DNA from: Sphaerolaimus hirsutus
Lineage: Eukaryota > Nematoda > Chromadorea > Monhysterida > Sphaerolaimidae
NCBI GenBank assembly: GCA_964036195.1
Contig: OZ038460.1
Coordinates: 1,057,504-1,121,503, forward strand
DNA length: 64,000 nt
Reading direction: 5' to 3'
Shown here: positions 30,161 to 42,100 of the stretch, piece after piece
Numbering within the stretch: position 1 is the stretch's first letter
Layout of the letters: each line of letters opens with the position of its first letter
Notes under the pieces: model-generated
Told to the model about the DNA's origin: nothing
Seen by the model: only the letters and a program-made list of their open reading frames with translations
The model's database searches: none
Made by a program: the position numbers and the translations under genes

Positions 30161-33100
30161 GTGAGTGACGGTGGCAAACCCTCCAAAAAAAAGTATTTAA
30201 ATTTTTAAGTGTTTTTTTCCAAAATGAATTTTCGAATTTTCGAATTTTTTCAAAAAAAAATCGATTTTTAAGTGTTTTTTTCCAGTGGTGGAGTGAAAAT
30301 TCGAAAATTCCGAAAAAATTCGAAAATTCGAAAATATTTTCGAATTTTAGAATCTTTTTTGCCATCGTTACGGGTGAGTGACGGTGGCAAACGGAATTTG
30401 AAATACCGTATTTCCTCGAATGATTCCCCTGAGGGGACACTATTCTAGGGGGTAATTATTCAAGGGTGAGTTCTTATCTCGTCATAATTTTCAAGCATTT
30501 TTGTATCAACAGAGTTCATAAAATATGCTTTATAAATAACAAAACATGCGTTTTTGTTTAGATTAGGTATACACAGTATATTGATCATAAATATGCCTAA
30601 GGGGGGGGGGGGCTATTCGAAAGGGGATTATTTTCTCCTCACTCTAACACGGGAGAATTATTCAAGGGTGGATTATTCAACGGTGATTATTGAAGATAGG
30701 GGGTTATTCGAGTAAATACGGTATAAAAGTCATTTCGAAGTCATAGAAAAAGTTGATCGGTCAGTAAATAATTCCACGTGGAGCGTATTGTCTAAAAAAT
30801 GGAATTTTCTTGGAATGGAAAATTCAAAAACATTTTTTTCAAGTTTTTGCTGTTGGTGGAAAGAAATTCAATATCCGATCTAAAAACCATTGTTTGGTTT
30901 TATGCTGGTTATTTGTATGTAAAAATATTGTCCTGTTTCCATTTGAAAAAAACGCGAAAATAGGACCACTAAAACACCTTTTCAAATATATCAAATTTTA
31001 CGTCCACAATTCAAACGCAGAACCACCTAGCCAAAATGGGAGTAGCTTCCAGCGGCACGCCAAAACAGAACGTCTCCGGCTATTTCGACGCTCCAAAATC
31101 GCCCATTGCAAAAGGGGGCGGGGCCGACGGCGGCGGCTTCCCACAGGAACAATATGCGGCAAATGCGGCAGCTGCGCAGGCCTCGCCAGCCAGGTGCCAC
31201 TCACAGACCCTGTAAAATGTCCTGTAAAATGTTAAATGTCATGAAAAGTGTCTAAAGTAATGCAAAATGTGAAGTGTAATGCAAAGTTTCTAACGTCCTG
31301 TAAAATGTCCTGCAAAATGTGAAATGTCAGGCAAATTGTCTATGGTAATGTAAAATGCCCTGTGAAATGTTTAATGCCATGCAAAGTGTCTAAAGTCAAT
31401 TAAAATGCTCTGTGAAATGTAAAATGTCTGCAAAATGTCAAAAGTCATGTAAAATGTCCTGTAAAACGTCAAATGTCATGCAAAGTGTCTAAATTCATGT
31501 AAAATGGCAAACGAAGTTACAGGACGTTTGCTTTACGCCCTTCAGGCATGACATTTGCCATCGTACAGGGACATTTCACAGGGTCCGGGAGTGGCACAAG
31601 GAAGAAAAATACGTCTGACTATTTCGAGCCGCCCAAACCAAATGCACCAGGCGCACAGGCACCAGAAAAGGCACCAGCACCAGGGCCAGCCGCATCTCCA
31701 GTCGCAGCGGCAGATCTGGCAGTGTCGCCTGTCGCGCCGACGGCTCCAGCGACAGCCGCGGCTAAGGGTGGGAAGGGCAGCCGCGCGGCGGCGGCAGAAG
31801 CGCCGCGGCAGACTGGCGCCCATCCCAGACCCTGTAAAAAGCCCTGTAAAATGTCAAATGTCAAGCAAAGTGTCAAAAGTCATGGAAAATGCCCGGTAAA
31901 ATGGCAAACGTACGTTTGCCATTTTACCGGGCATTTTACGTCACTTTTGACACTTTGCTTGACATTTGACATTTTACAGGGCTTTTTACGGGGTCTGGGA
32001 GTGCCCCCTGGAGGGGAAGCGGTGACAACGCCGCCAGGTCAGTGTTATGGAAAGAGCTTATTGTATCTGCTCGAATAATTCCCCTGAGGAATGAAGTACT
32101 TTTTCGTGATAGAACATTAAACTTTAACTGAAGTTACTTTAGCGGGTTATAAATATTTACCGTATTTCCTCGAAATACCCCTCGAATTACCACCAGGTCT
32201 TAGCGAGCATACAAAAAAATAAACCCCCTTTGGGTGCTTCGGAATTGAAGAAAAGTGTCGGCTGCCGTTCTGCAGTTCGAGCTAGGGTGTTAAATTTCCG
32301 TTTCCGCTTTTCCGCAGGAAAATTTTTTACCTTTCCGTTTTCCGTTTTCCGGCAGCTGAAAATTTTTTACCTTTCCATTTTCCCCTGAGTGAAATTTTTT
32401 TACCTTTCCGTTTTCCGGCCAGTAATTTTTTTTTACCTTTCAGTTTTCCGTTTTCCGTAAAGTTAAAAATTTTTACCTTTCCGTTTTCCGTAAAAATTTT
32501 TTTTTGACACCCTAGTTCGAGCCATGAAACCATGCAAAAAGTTCACTAGGCACAGAAAATCACAGAAACTTAAGTATTCCTCCAGTAGTGGTTGATTGTG
32601 TCGTTATTCTAATAGGCAGGGTTGGTTTTATAAAAATCATTTGTATACAAATTGTATAAAAATGTATTTTATTTTTATTTTATTCTTGTTTCATTTTATT
32701 TTATTTTATTCCAAAATAATAATAAAATAATAAAATGGACCATTCTACAAAAATTTTACAGAAATTTTACAAAAAATCAGAATCTTGCATGCAAGGTCAG
32801 AAAAATGTGATAATTAGACCTAAACATGAAAAACGTGTGACAAATTTTTCCATTACTTTGCAAAAGTTGCATGCAGTAGGTATTGTGAGCTAGTTGCAAG
32901 TGTTAAGTTACAATTATCGATAAGAATGGTTTGCATTTTCAGTAGAAGGATTACTGCAGTGTGCTGGGCGCCATTGTAAAACATCATGCAAAGTGTCAAT
33001 TGTCATGACCAGGGTTGGCAAAATCTCAGAAAAGAATAAAAATAAAATAAAAATAAAATGGAAAATTGAAGAATAAAATAAAATAAAATAAAATGGAAAA

Positions 33101-36100
33101 TTTCAAAATAAAAATAAAAATTGTATAAAAATTCGAATTTTTGTAAAATTTTTGTAAAATTGTATACAAATTCATATTTTTGTAAAAATTGTATAAAAAT
33201 TCATGTTTTTTGTATAAAAAAAATTCTGTTGTTTATAGTTCAACCTGTTCATTTGTGGAGCTGGGGCAGTCCCAAGCCATGTAAAGTGTCAAAATGTCAT
33301 ATGAAATGGAATGGAAAGTGTCAATTTTCATGAAAATGGTCAGTAAAGTGTCAATTTTCATGACAAATATAAATTTAATTGGAAACTGTAAAGCTAATTG
33401 TATCCAAATCTTGTTGTTTTTGTAACCAAATCTTATGTGAACGTTTAGATACAAAAACATAAGATTTGGATACCAAAATATAAGGTTTGGATACCAAAAC
33501 ATAAGATTCAGATACACAATTTACACTCTGCACGACATTTGTCATCAATACCATATTATAAAGCCACTATTTATTTGTGTGGAAAGTATGCTCCAACGTA
33601 AACGATAGGGCGTCACTGACTCTACCCGATTCGTGTGTGTTTTTACACACAGTGAGGACACTTTTTATCGGCACAAAATGCCCTTTACAAACACGATCCC
33701 TTTACAATCTTGACAAACAGGGTTAGTAGATGGCAAAGTTGCTTCCCAAGAATGCAATTGCACATGTATAGTGGGTTGACTTGAGTTTTTAGGGGCTGAG
33801 TTTACAATTCAGGGTTGAGTTGATGGGTGTTTATAAATTAGGGTTGAGTTGACAGAAGTTTAAAAATAAGGGGCTGTTGACACAAGTTTACAAATTAGAG
33901 GATGAGTTTATGGGAGTTGAGTTGATGGGTGTTTGCCAAATTAGGGGCTGAGTTTATGGGAGTTGACAATAACATTACCATAATCCTTAAGTGAGGCCCC
34001 CGGGGCTAAAAAATATCAATTGTGATATGATGCATTTGTGGGTTACTGATTACAATGATTTGAAATATGCACTCCATTCTGACAGTACATTACCATAACC
34101 CAGAACATGAACCCCTGGGGCCAAAACTTTCAAATTGTGAAATGATGCATTGTGGGTGTCTAATTGCACTGATTTGATATATGATGCACTCCATTTTGAC
34201 ACTACATTACCATAACCCTGAAAATGAACCACTGGGGCCAAAAACTTTCAATTTGTGAAATGATGCATTTTTGGGTTTCTGATTGCACTGATTTCAAATT
34301 TGGGTTTCTGATTGCACTGATTTGATATATGCACTCCATTTTGACACTACATTACCATAACCCTAAAAATGAACCAATGGGGCCAAATACTTTCAATTTG
34401 AGAAATGATGCATTTTCAGGTTTCTGATTGCACTCATTTGAAATATGCACTTCATTTTGACACTACATTTCCATAACCCTAAAAATGAACCCCCTGGGCC
34501 AAAAACTTTCAAATCATAAAATGATGCATTTGTGGGTTTCTGATTGTAGCGATTTCAAATATGCACTCCATTCGACACTACATTACTAAAACCCTGAAAT
34601 TGAACCCCTAGACCCAAAAATTTCAAATTGTGAAATGATGCATTTTGCAAGTTTCTAATTGCACTGATTTGAAATAACTCAATTTCAACTCTACATTACT
34701 GCAAGCCTTAAATTGAACCCCTGGGGCTAATAAATTAGAAATTGTGAAATGATGCATTTGTGGCTTTTTGATTGCCTTGATTTGAAATATGCACTTCATT
34801 TTGACGCTACATTACCATAACCCTGAAAATGAACCCTAGGGCCAAAAATTTTCAAATCGTAAAATGATGTGATTGTGGGTTTCTGATTGTAGCGATTTCA
34901 AATATGCACTCCATTTTGACACCACATTACTAAAACCCTGATAATGAACCCCTGGGCCCAAAAACTTTCAATTTGTGAAAAGATGCATTTGTGGGTTTTT
35001 TATTGCAGTGATTTGAGATGTGCACTCCATTTCTACTGTACATTACCATAACCAAGTCTAACCGCTGGGGCTAAAAAATTTAAAATTGTGAATTGATGCA
35101 TTTGTGGATTGATGATAGCGATTATTTGAAATATTCATTCCATTTTGACACTACATTACCATAAACCTGAAAATGAGTTTATGGGAGTTTCCAAATTAGG
35201 GACTGAGTTTATGGGAGTTTCCAAATTAGAGGCTGAGTTTACAGGAGTTTCCAAACTAGGGCTGTGTTTACAGGATTTAGAGGGGGTCCTCATGGGGTGC
35301 CATTTTTGGGGGGTCTCTAGGGGGGGGGGGCAATTTTTGGAGGTACATATGGGGGTGCCATTTCAAGGGGGTCCCCATGGGATGCCATTTTTTGGGTGGT
35401 CCCCAGGGGTGCCATTTTTTGGTGGTCCTCAGGGGGGGTGCTATTTTTTTGTGGGGGGTCCATAGGGGGTGCCATTTTTTTTTTGGGGGGGGGGTGATCC
35501 CCAGGGGGGTGCCATTTTTGGAGAGTCCCCAGGGGGAGCCAACTTTGGGTGGGTCCCCAAGGGGGTGCCATTTTTGGGGGGTCCCTAGGGGGTGCCATTT
35601 TTGGGCAGTTCCTAGGGGGTGTCATTTTTGGGGGGTTCCCCTGGAGGTGCCATTTGGAGGGGGTCCCCACTGGGGTGTCAGTTTTTGCAAGCCTCTGAGT
35701 AGTGGGTACATCTAGCAGGATTCTCTCCAACCTTCAGTGGGGTTTTGTGGTTCTCTACAATTAATACCACAAGGATTTACAAACACAAAAAGAACAGCAA
35801 AGCACAAATGTAACCAATTTAAGATTACAACAAAGTTTGACACCTTGCATAAACCACACTATCATATCACAAAACCTATACCACACAGAATGCACACTGC
35901 ACACCATCATACCAAATCGCAAACTGTCCACATTTTACTACCGAGTTTCATGCCCAACTATTTTACAGAAGTTTACAAAAATCCATTCCAAAACATTGCA
36001 TCATTGGTATTGGTCTTGTTATTGTTGGTACATTACATACCACATTTCAAAACACATGCCTAGCATGTGGGCGAACTTAACTAAAGTATCATATTTCCTC

Positions 36101-39100
36101 CAATGGTATTAATTGTAGAGAACCACAAAACCCGACCGAAGGTCGGAGAGAATCCTGCTAGTGACAATTATACTTTGCTTGAGATTTGAGATGCCAATTG
36201 ACTCTTTACTACAATTGACACTTTGCATGATGTTTTACAAATGCGCCCAGCACACTCCAGTAATCCTTCTACTGAAAATGCAAACCATGCAAACCACTCG
36301 CAACTAGCTAACAATACCTACTGCATGCAACTTTCGCAAAGTAATGGAAAAAATTTGTCACACGTTTTTCATATTTAGGTCTAATTATCACATTTTTCTG
36401 ACCTTGCATGCAAGATTCTGATTTTTTGTAAAATTTCTGTAAAATTTTTGTAAAATGGTCCATTTTATTATTTTATTATTATTTTGGAATAAAATAAAAT
36501 AAAATGAAACAAGAATAAAATAAAAATAAAATACATTTTTATACAATTTTTATACAATTTGTATACAAATGATTTTTATAAAACCAACCCTGGTCATGAC
36601 AAATGTAGTAAAGAGTCAATTGGCATCTCAAATGTCAAGAAAAGTCATGTCATGATAACTGTCATGACAAATGTCGTGCAGAGTGTAAATTGTACATAAA
36701 TAGATTTGGATACAATTTGCTTTACAGTTTCCACTTTAATTTATATTTGTCATGACAATTGACACTTTACTTAACATTTTCATGAAAATTGACACTTTCC
36801 ATTCCATTTCATATGACATTTTGACACTTTACATGGCTTGGGACTGCCCCAGCTCTGCGAATGACCAGGTTGAACTATAAACAACAGAAAACATTTTTTA
36901 CAAAAAATATGAATTTTTATACAATTTTTACAAAAATATGAATTTGTATACAATTTTACAAAAATTTTACAAAAATTCGAATTTTTATACAATTTTTATT
37001 TTGAAATTTTCCATTTCATTTTATTTTATTTTATTCTTCAATTTTCCATTTTATTTTAATTTTATTTTGATTCTCTGCTGAGATTTTGCCAACCCTGCTA
37101 ATAGGTATTTAGATTTGAAATTAAAGATCGCCATCACTAACAGTGACCGAGTCTGGCGCCCTGGCGGATAAAAACAACCCTGCTCAAACACTGCTACCCG
37201 CCCAACCGGTCTGTGCGCAAGTTTTTTAAATATTTTTTAACCCAAATGTAACCATGGCGAACCGAATTTTTCAAAATTTACCTACTGTATTTCCTCGAAT
37301 TACCTAGGTATATATGTCCCTTGCATTGTCTGGTTATTCGCCGTTTTACCGTCTTTCAAGTGAATTCGCACCGAATTGATGCAAATACAAATTACAAACT
37401 AATGGCTTACCCATAGAAGTAAAAGTATTCCACCTCCTAGTAAAAAAAACAACAACAAAATACCGCCCTCGCAGCCAAACGCAGCTAGTGAAGCCATAGC
37501 CATTGCCACCACTCCAAAAGAGGGGCCCCCCGCTGGCACCGAGCCAACAAATCCGCGATTCAAAGTGATTCGGGTACCCGCGCCGCCAGGCAAAGAAAAA
37601 CCCGGCAATGGAGGCGACGAAGAGTCTTCTAGTTCTGAAGAGGTATAGTGAATGCTAAATGCGCTGCCTTTGAGCGCTACGCTGCTTTTCGGGGCTCCGC
37701 GAAACGGTGCCATTGCGCCTGGCGCTAGCGCCACAGCAGAAAGCGCCATGGCAATATTTGTCAACGCTTCAAGGAACAAAAGCGTCATGGCGCTAGCGCC
37801 AGCGCCAATGCAAAAAACGCCATGTCGCTCGAAGAGTAGGAAAAAAATCAATTTTTAAACGACTTGATTTTTTCATCATTTTTTAAAAATTGATTTAAAA
37901 AAATTAAAATCAGATTTTTTAAAAATCGTCCAAAATGGGGATATAGAGAACAAATATGTGTATTTTAAGTGTCAGACAATGTATTGTTATGTCTATTGTG
38001 ATCATATTATGACTGTGGAGTCATGGGATAGCATTAATCGCAGTGATTACTTTCAAAAATATTCATTTTTATGTCGACTTATTATGTATATCACCTTTTG
38101 CCTAACATTCGTGGCTTCAAGTGAAGTTCAGCATGGAATAGTGCTTAAATAAGGTTGTAAGAGAGGCTCATACATTGACAGTGATAGATCACACTGTGTA
38201 GAAGTATGTGGGAGCACATTGGCTGGATATTATATACTACACTAGCATATCACAGCTTATTTTTTCATGGTAGCATGAATAAATGGAAGCTTTCACACTA
38301 AAATTGCCCCCAAACCCATGAAAACACCATCAATGGTATTATAATGTGTATGAGAAATAGCGCTCTTGCGCGCAAAAAAATGCAAAATACCTAGTGCAAG
38401 TCTACCAGAAATTTTGCCTTTTGATTTTTAAAAATTAAAATCAGTTTCCACCATTTGATTTTTTATTTAAAAAATCAGTTTTAAAAAATCAACTGCCAAC
38501 CCTAGGCTCTTGACTATTTTGCTCTGGCGCCATTGCCACTGGCGTGCATCAGTGAAAAGCTGCATGGCGCCAAAGTGCCGCTCCTCTAGCATTACCAACC
38601 AGGAAGGCGAGGGCGAACAGAAGAAGGCACCTGAAGAGGCTGTTGGTTTGCTACAGGGCCGTATCCAGGGGGGGGCGGGGGGGGGGGGCTGCAGCCCCCC
38701 CCCTTTCCGGGGCGAGACCAGAAAGTGACAGGAAAATGCAACTTTTTCAACGTCAGCGTAAAATGTTTTTGTAAATAGCGCATTCTTCACCAGACATAAG
38801 GTAATTATCATCAGATTTGCTCCATGTGGCCGCAAATTTTTATAAATACACTCGACGTTGTGCTTTTTGCTGTTTTGTATGTATATTTACATAAATACAG
38901 GGGTGGGCATCTTCAGTTACCGCTGGGAAAATGCGATAGATTGAGCTACGGTTGAGCTATCGGAATGAAATTTTAACACAATGGAGTATACTCCATAGGA
39001 CACCTATTCTGAAGTTTGCAACCCAAACGGCCACATTTTGGGTGAATTGTGGATAGCATTCGAAAAAATCACCGATTTTTTGGAAAATATATATAAATAT

Positions 39101-42100
39101 ATCACTCCAAATTTAGAAAAAATATAAATATATATAAATCACTCTAGGTCTCCAGAAAATATAATTAAATCACTGAAAAAATAACTCAAAGCTTGAAAAA
39201 AATCACAAAAAATTACTTGCGCTTTATTTCTGTTTCAAGCAATATTATGGGCTTTTGTTTACCCTTTGCAAGCAAAAAATGTACTATATTATTCCACAGT
39301 CATTTATTATCATTGCACAATATTTATACAATCTTTTAGAAGTGAAAACATCAAGCAAATATCACAACAGAAAAATTCAACCTACAACCTCAATGACAAC
39401 TTCAAAAACATTTTGCGCTGCATACATTTGCACACAACCTATAGAACTTGGTTGTCGCAATGGACGTTTGGCTAAATAGGCACTCACACTTGCACTTGCA
39501 GTGCCAGATATGCTGAGCAAGTTTTACTCAATGCAACTAAAAAATTCATTCAATTCAATTTAATAAGCATTCAATTTTCTATTTCAACTGACACAAATGA
39601 AAACTCATCAAAAAGCAAAACTGAAAACAGGCACACAGCCCTCAGGAGTTTTCATCCTCTGCTGGATTTGTTCTCTCACAGTCCAGGGATCAAGTAAGCC
39701 TTGTCAGCCAGCACTGATTTCAGGTTTTCAATTTTTTTACAAAAAATATACTGTTGGTCATATTCATAGCAAAAAGTGATTGCCATGCAGTCACCCAGGT
39801 TTTATGCATCAGGTGCAACAGTTTCAACAAAAAATTGGACAATCAATACTAAAAAATTTATTGAAGAAATTTTTCTTGCCTTTTTCACATGTTGTGTGAC
39901 CAACCATTAAATAGAGCATAAAACTCATAGGATGACATAAATAAAAAGTTACTGAAACAGTTGACATTTTTGTCATGCACAAAATGAAAACTAGGTGATG
40001 GTGGGGTCATCATTTGAGTTTTCACATTTTGCCTGCGCACACTAGTTTTCACATGAAATTTTGAAAACTCACAAATCAGCTTAGAACGCATTTGAGTTTT
40101 CTACAATGAGGTGGCCATCAACTACAGTTGATGAAGAATCAAAATGAATCATTGTGGAGAACCCAAACACGTTAAAAGCTCATTTATGAGTTTTTGAAAT
40201 TTCATGTGAAAACTAGTGTGCACAGGGCCATTAGGTAAAAACAAGGGCAAACTAGTGACTTGCCAACACCACCCCACAAAAATTAATGTCATTTGTGAAA
40301 ACTGACCATATACAGCATTCAATAGTGGAAAACTGGATGGTCTCATGATTTTTGGCCATTTTAGTTTTCAAAAAAGTCATGGTGAAAGCATAGACACAAT
40401 ATTTACCTGGTTCAAATACTATTTTAACCTAAAAAATGCTCTACATGAACAAAGAGATCTTCTGGAGAATATCACTCATGAAATTCTCTTGCGCAGATTA
40501 CATGTTTTAGTCATAAAGTGCAATCATTGCACCACAATGTATTTAGTATGAGTGATTTTCTCAGTGATTTTTTTTCAAATTTTAAAAATATATATAAATA
40601 TATCACTCGGAATTTGAAAAAAATATAAATATATATAAATCACGGGTTATTTATATTTATTGTGATTTTCGAAAATATAAATCACGGGTTATTTTTCGAA
40701 TGCTAATTGTGGAACACACGGTTTTTAGTGTAATTTTGTGACTTGGCGTCACCCATAGGATAAATCGAGGGTGGCATTTGAGGGGGGGGGCATCGGTCGT
40801 TGGTGTCGTCCCATTCTGTCGTACATCGGCCGATTTTGATGCCCTTTGAGTATGTTGTGGTCGCGCCTACTACCAAATTCTTTTTTTACTCGAATAGTCC
40901 CCCAGTCCCGAGATAAGGGAGGTGAAGTCACAAAATTACACTAAAAACTGTGTTCCACAACTCCTCCAAACTGTGGCCGTTTGGGTTGCAAACTTCAGCA
41001 TAGGTGTCCTATGGAGTCTACTCTATTGTGTTAAAATTTCATTGTGATAGCTCAACTGTAGCTCAAGCTATCGCGTTTTTCCAGCGGTAACTGAAGATGC
41101 CCACCCCTGTATACAGCGTTCCATGGCGCTGGCGCCAACGCCAATGGCACCATGATGTGGGGCCTACTAATGATGCCAGCGCCATGGCGCCATTCGGCCA
41201 CTATGTAGCTAAAATTTTAGGGGGGGGGGGGGCGGCCTCCGTAAACAAGCACCCCCCCCCCCCACTCAAAAATCCTGGATACGTCCCTAGTTTGCTAGTT
41301 TTCGTTTTGACGTTATTGGAAAAGTGGTCATTAATTTTGGATAATACAGATGTTCTTGTTTGATTCACTGTACACACTAGTTGACAATTACACCAAATGT
41401 AAATTTGTACCAATCCCAATTCAAGATAACTGGTGATATGGTAATCAAAATGAAGTGCATATTTGAAGTCAGCTAGGCCAGAAACATCAATATGCGTCAT
41501 TTTATGATTTAACATTTTCAAGCCCCCTGCGGTTCTTTTTGGGGGTTATGGTAACGGAGTATTAAGATGAAGTGCATAATTGAGCTCAGCGCCATCAGAA
41601 GCCCACGTCTGCATTGCCTCATGATTTACAATTTTTTTATGTCCCATGGGTTCTATTTCGGGGTTACGGTAATTTAATTACGGTCAAGGGGAATTAAATT
41701 CTCTCACTTTGTCACAACCCCTCAGGAGAAGGAAATTCTAGCGCGGGCGCAAAAGGAAGGCATAGTGGTTCGCTCCCCCAGCCAATCAGCTCTGGGGTGC
41801 GCTGCGGCTGGCCAATCACCGGCGGGGGGTGTCGCAGCCAACCCCGGCATGCCCTACGGTTGGTCAGGGGAAAAGCCCTGAATACCTAACATGGCGACGT
41901 AACTGCGGCACAGGGGTCTCTTAGGGGGGGGTGCCCCCCCCTCAAATCCGCCAGCTATCTATCCAAAGACAAAAATTTTGGCTACTACCCCCCGAGCCCC
42001 CCCCCAATCGCTCAGCTACCTACCTATCTGGAGCGATTTTTGAGAAGTTTTGGCCCAATTTTCGCTCAAAATCGTTTATTTTCATACCATTTTATACTTT

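Larger units (their letters stand above)
32624..37098. repeat. Large inverted repeat around a satellite-bearing unit
   Basis: The left arm (32624-33525) and right arm (36170-37098) are inverted copies: AGGGTTGGTTTTATAAAAAT against ATTTTTATAAAACCAACCCT, both followed by TTTATTTTATTCC-type AT runs and the block with TTGCATGCAAGGTCAG. Between them lies the satellite unit 33640-36165. The whole lies in intron 4 of the plus-strand gene. Confidence 0.75.

Noticed and set aside
31548-32078. Single 176-codon open frame as a stand-alone gene
   Set aside because: Its first codons lie in the foldback element and its middle crosses another; exon 3 within it has a proper acceptor and phase, so it is part of a spliced gene.
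33985-35170. CRISPR-like array
   Set aside because: Repeats are contiguous diverged satellite monomers without unique spacers, in a eukaryotic genome.
35145-35730. Long open frames on both strands over the GGGGGTGCCATTTTT repeats (also 62734-63863)
   Set aside because: They follow the minisatellite period in every frame and have no domain or splice context; the translations are simple repeats.
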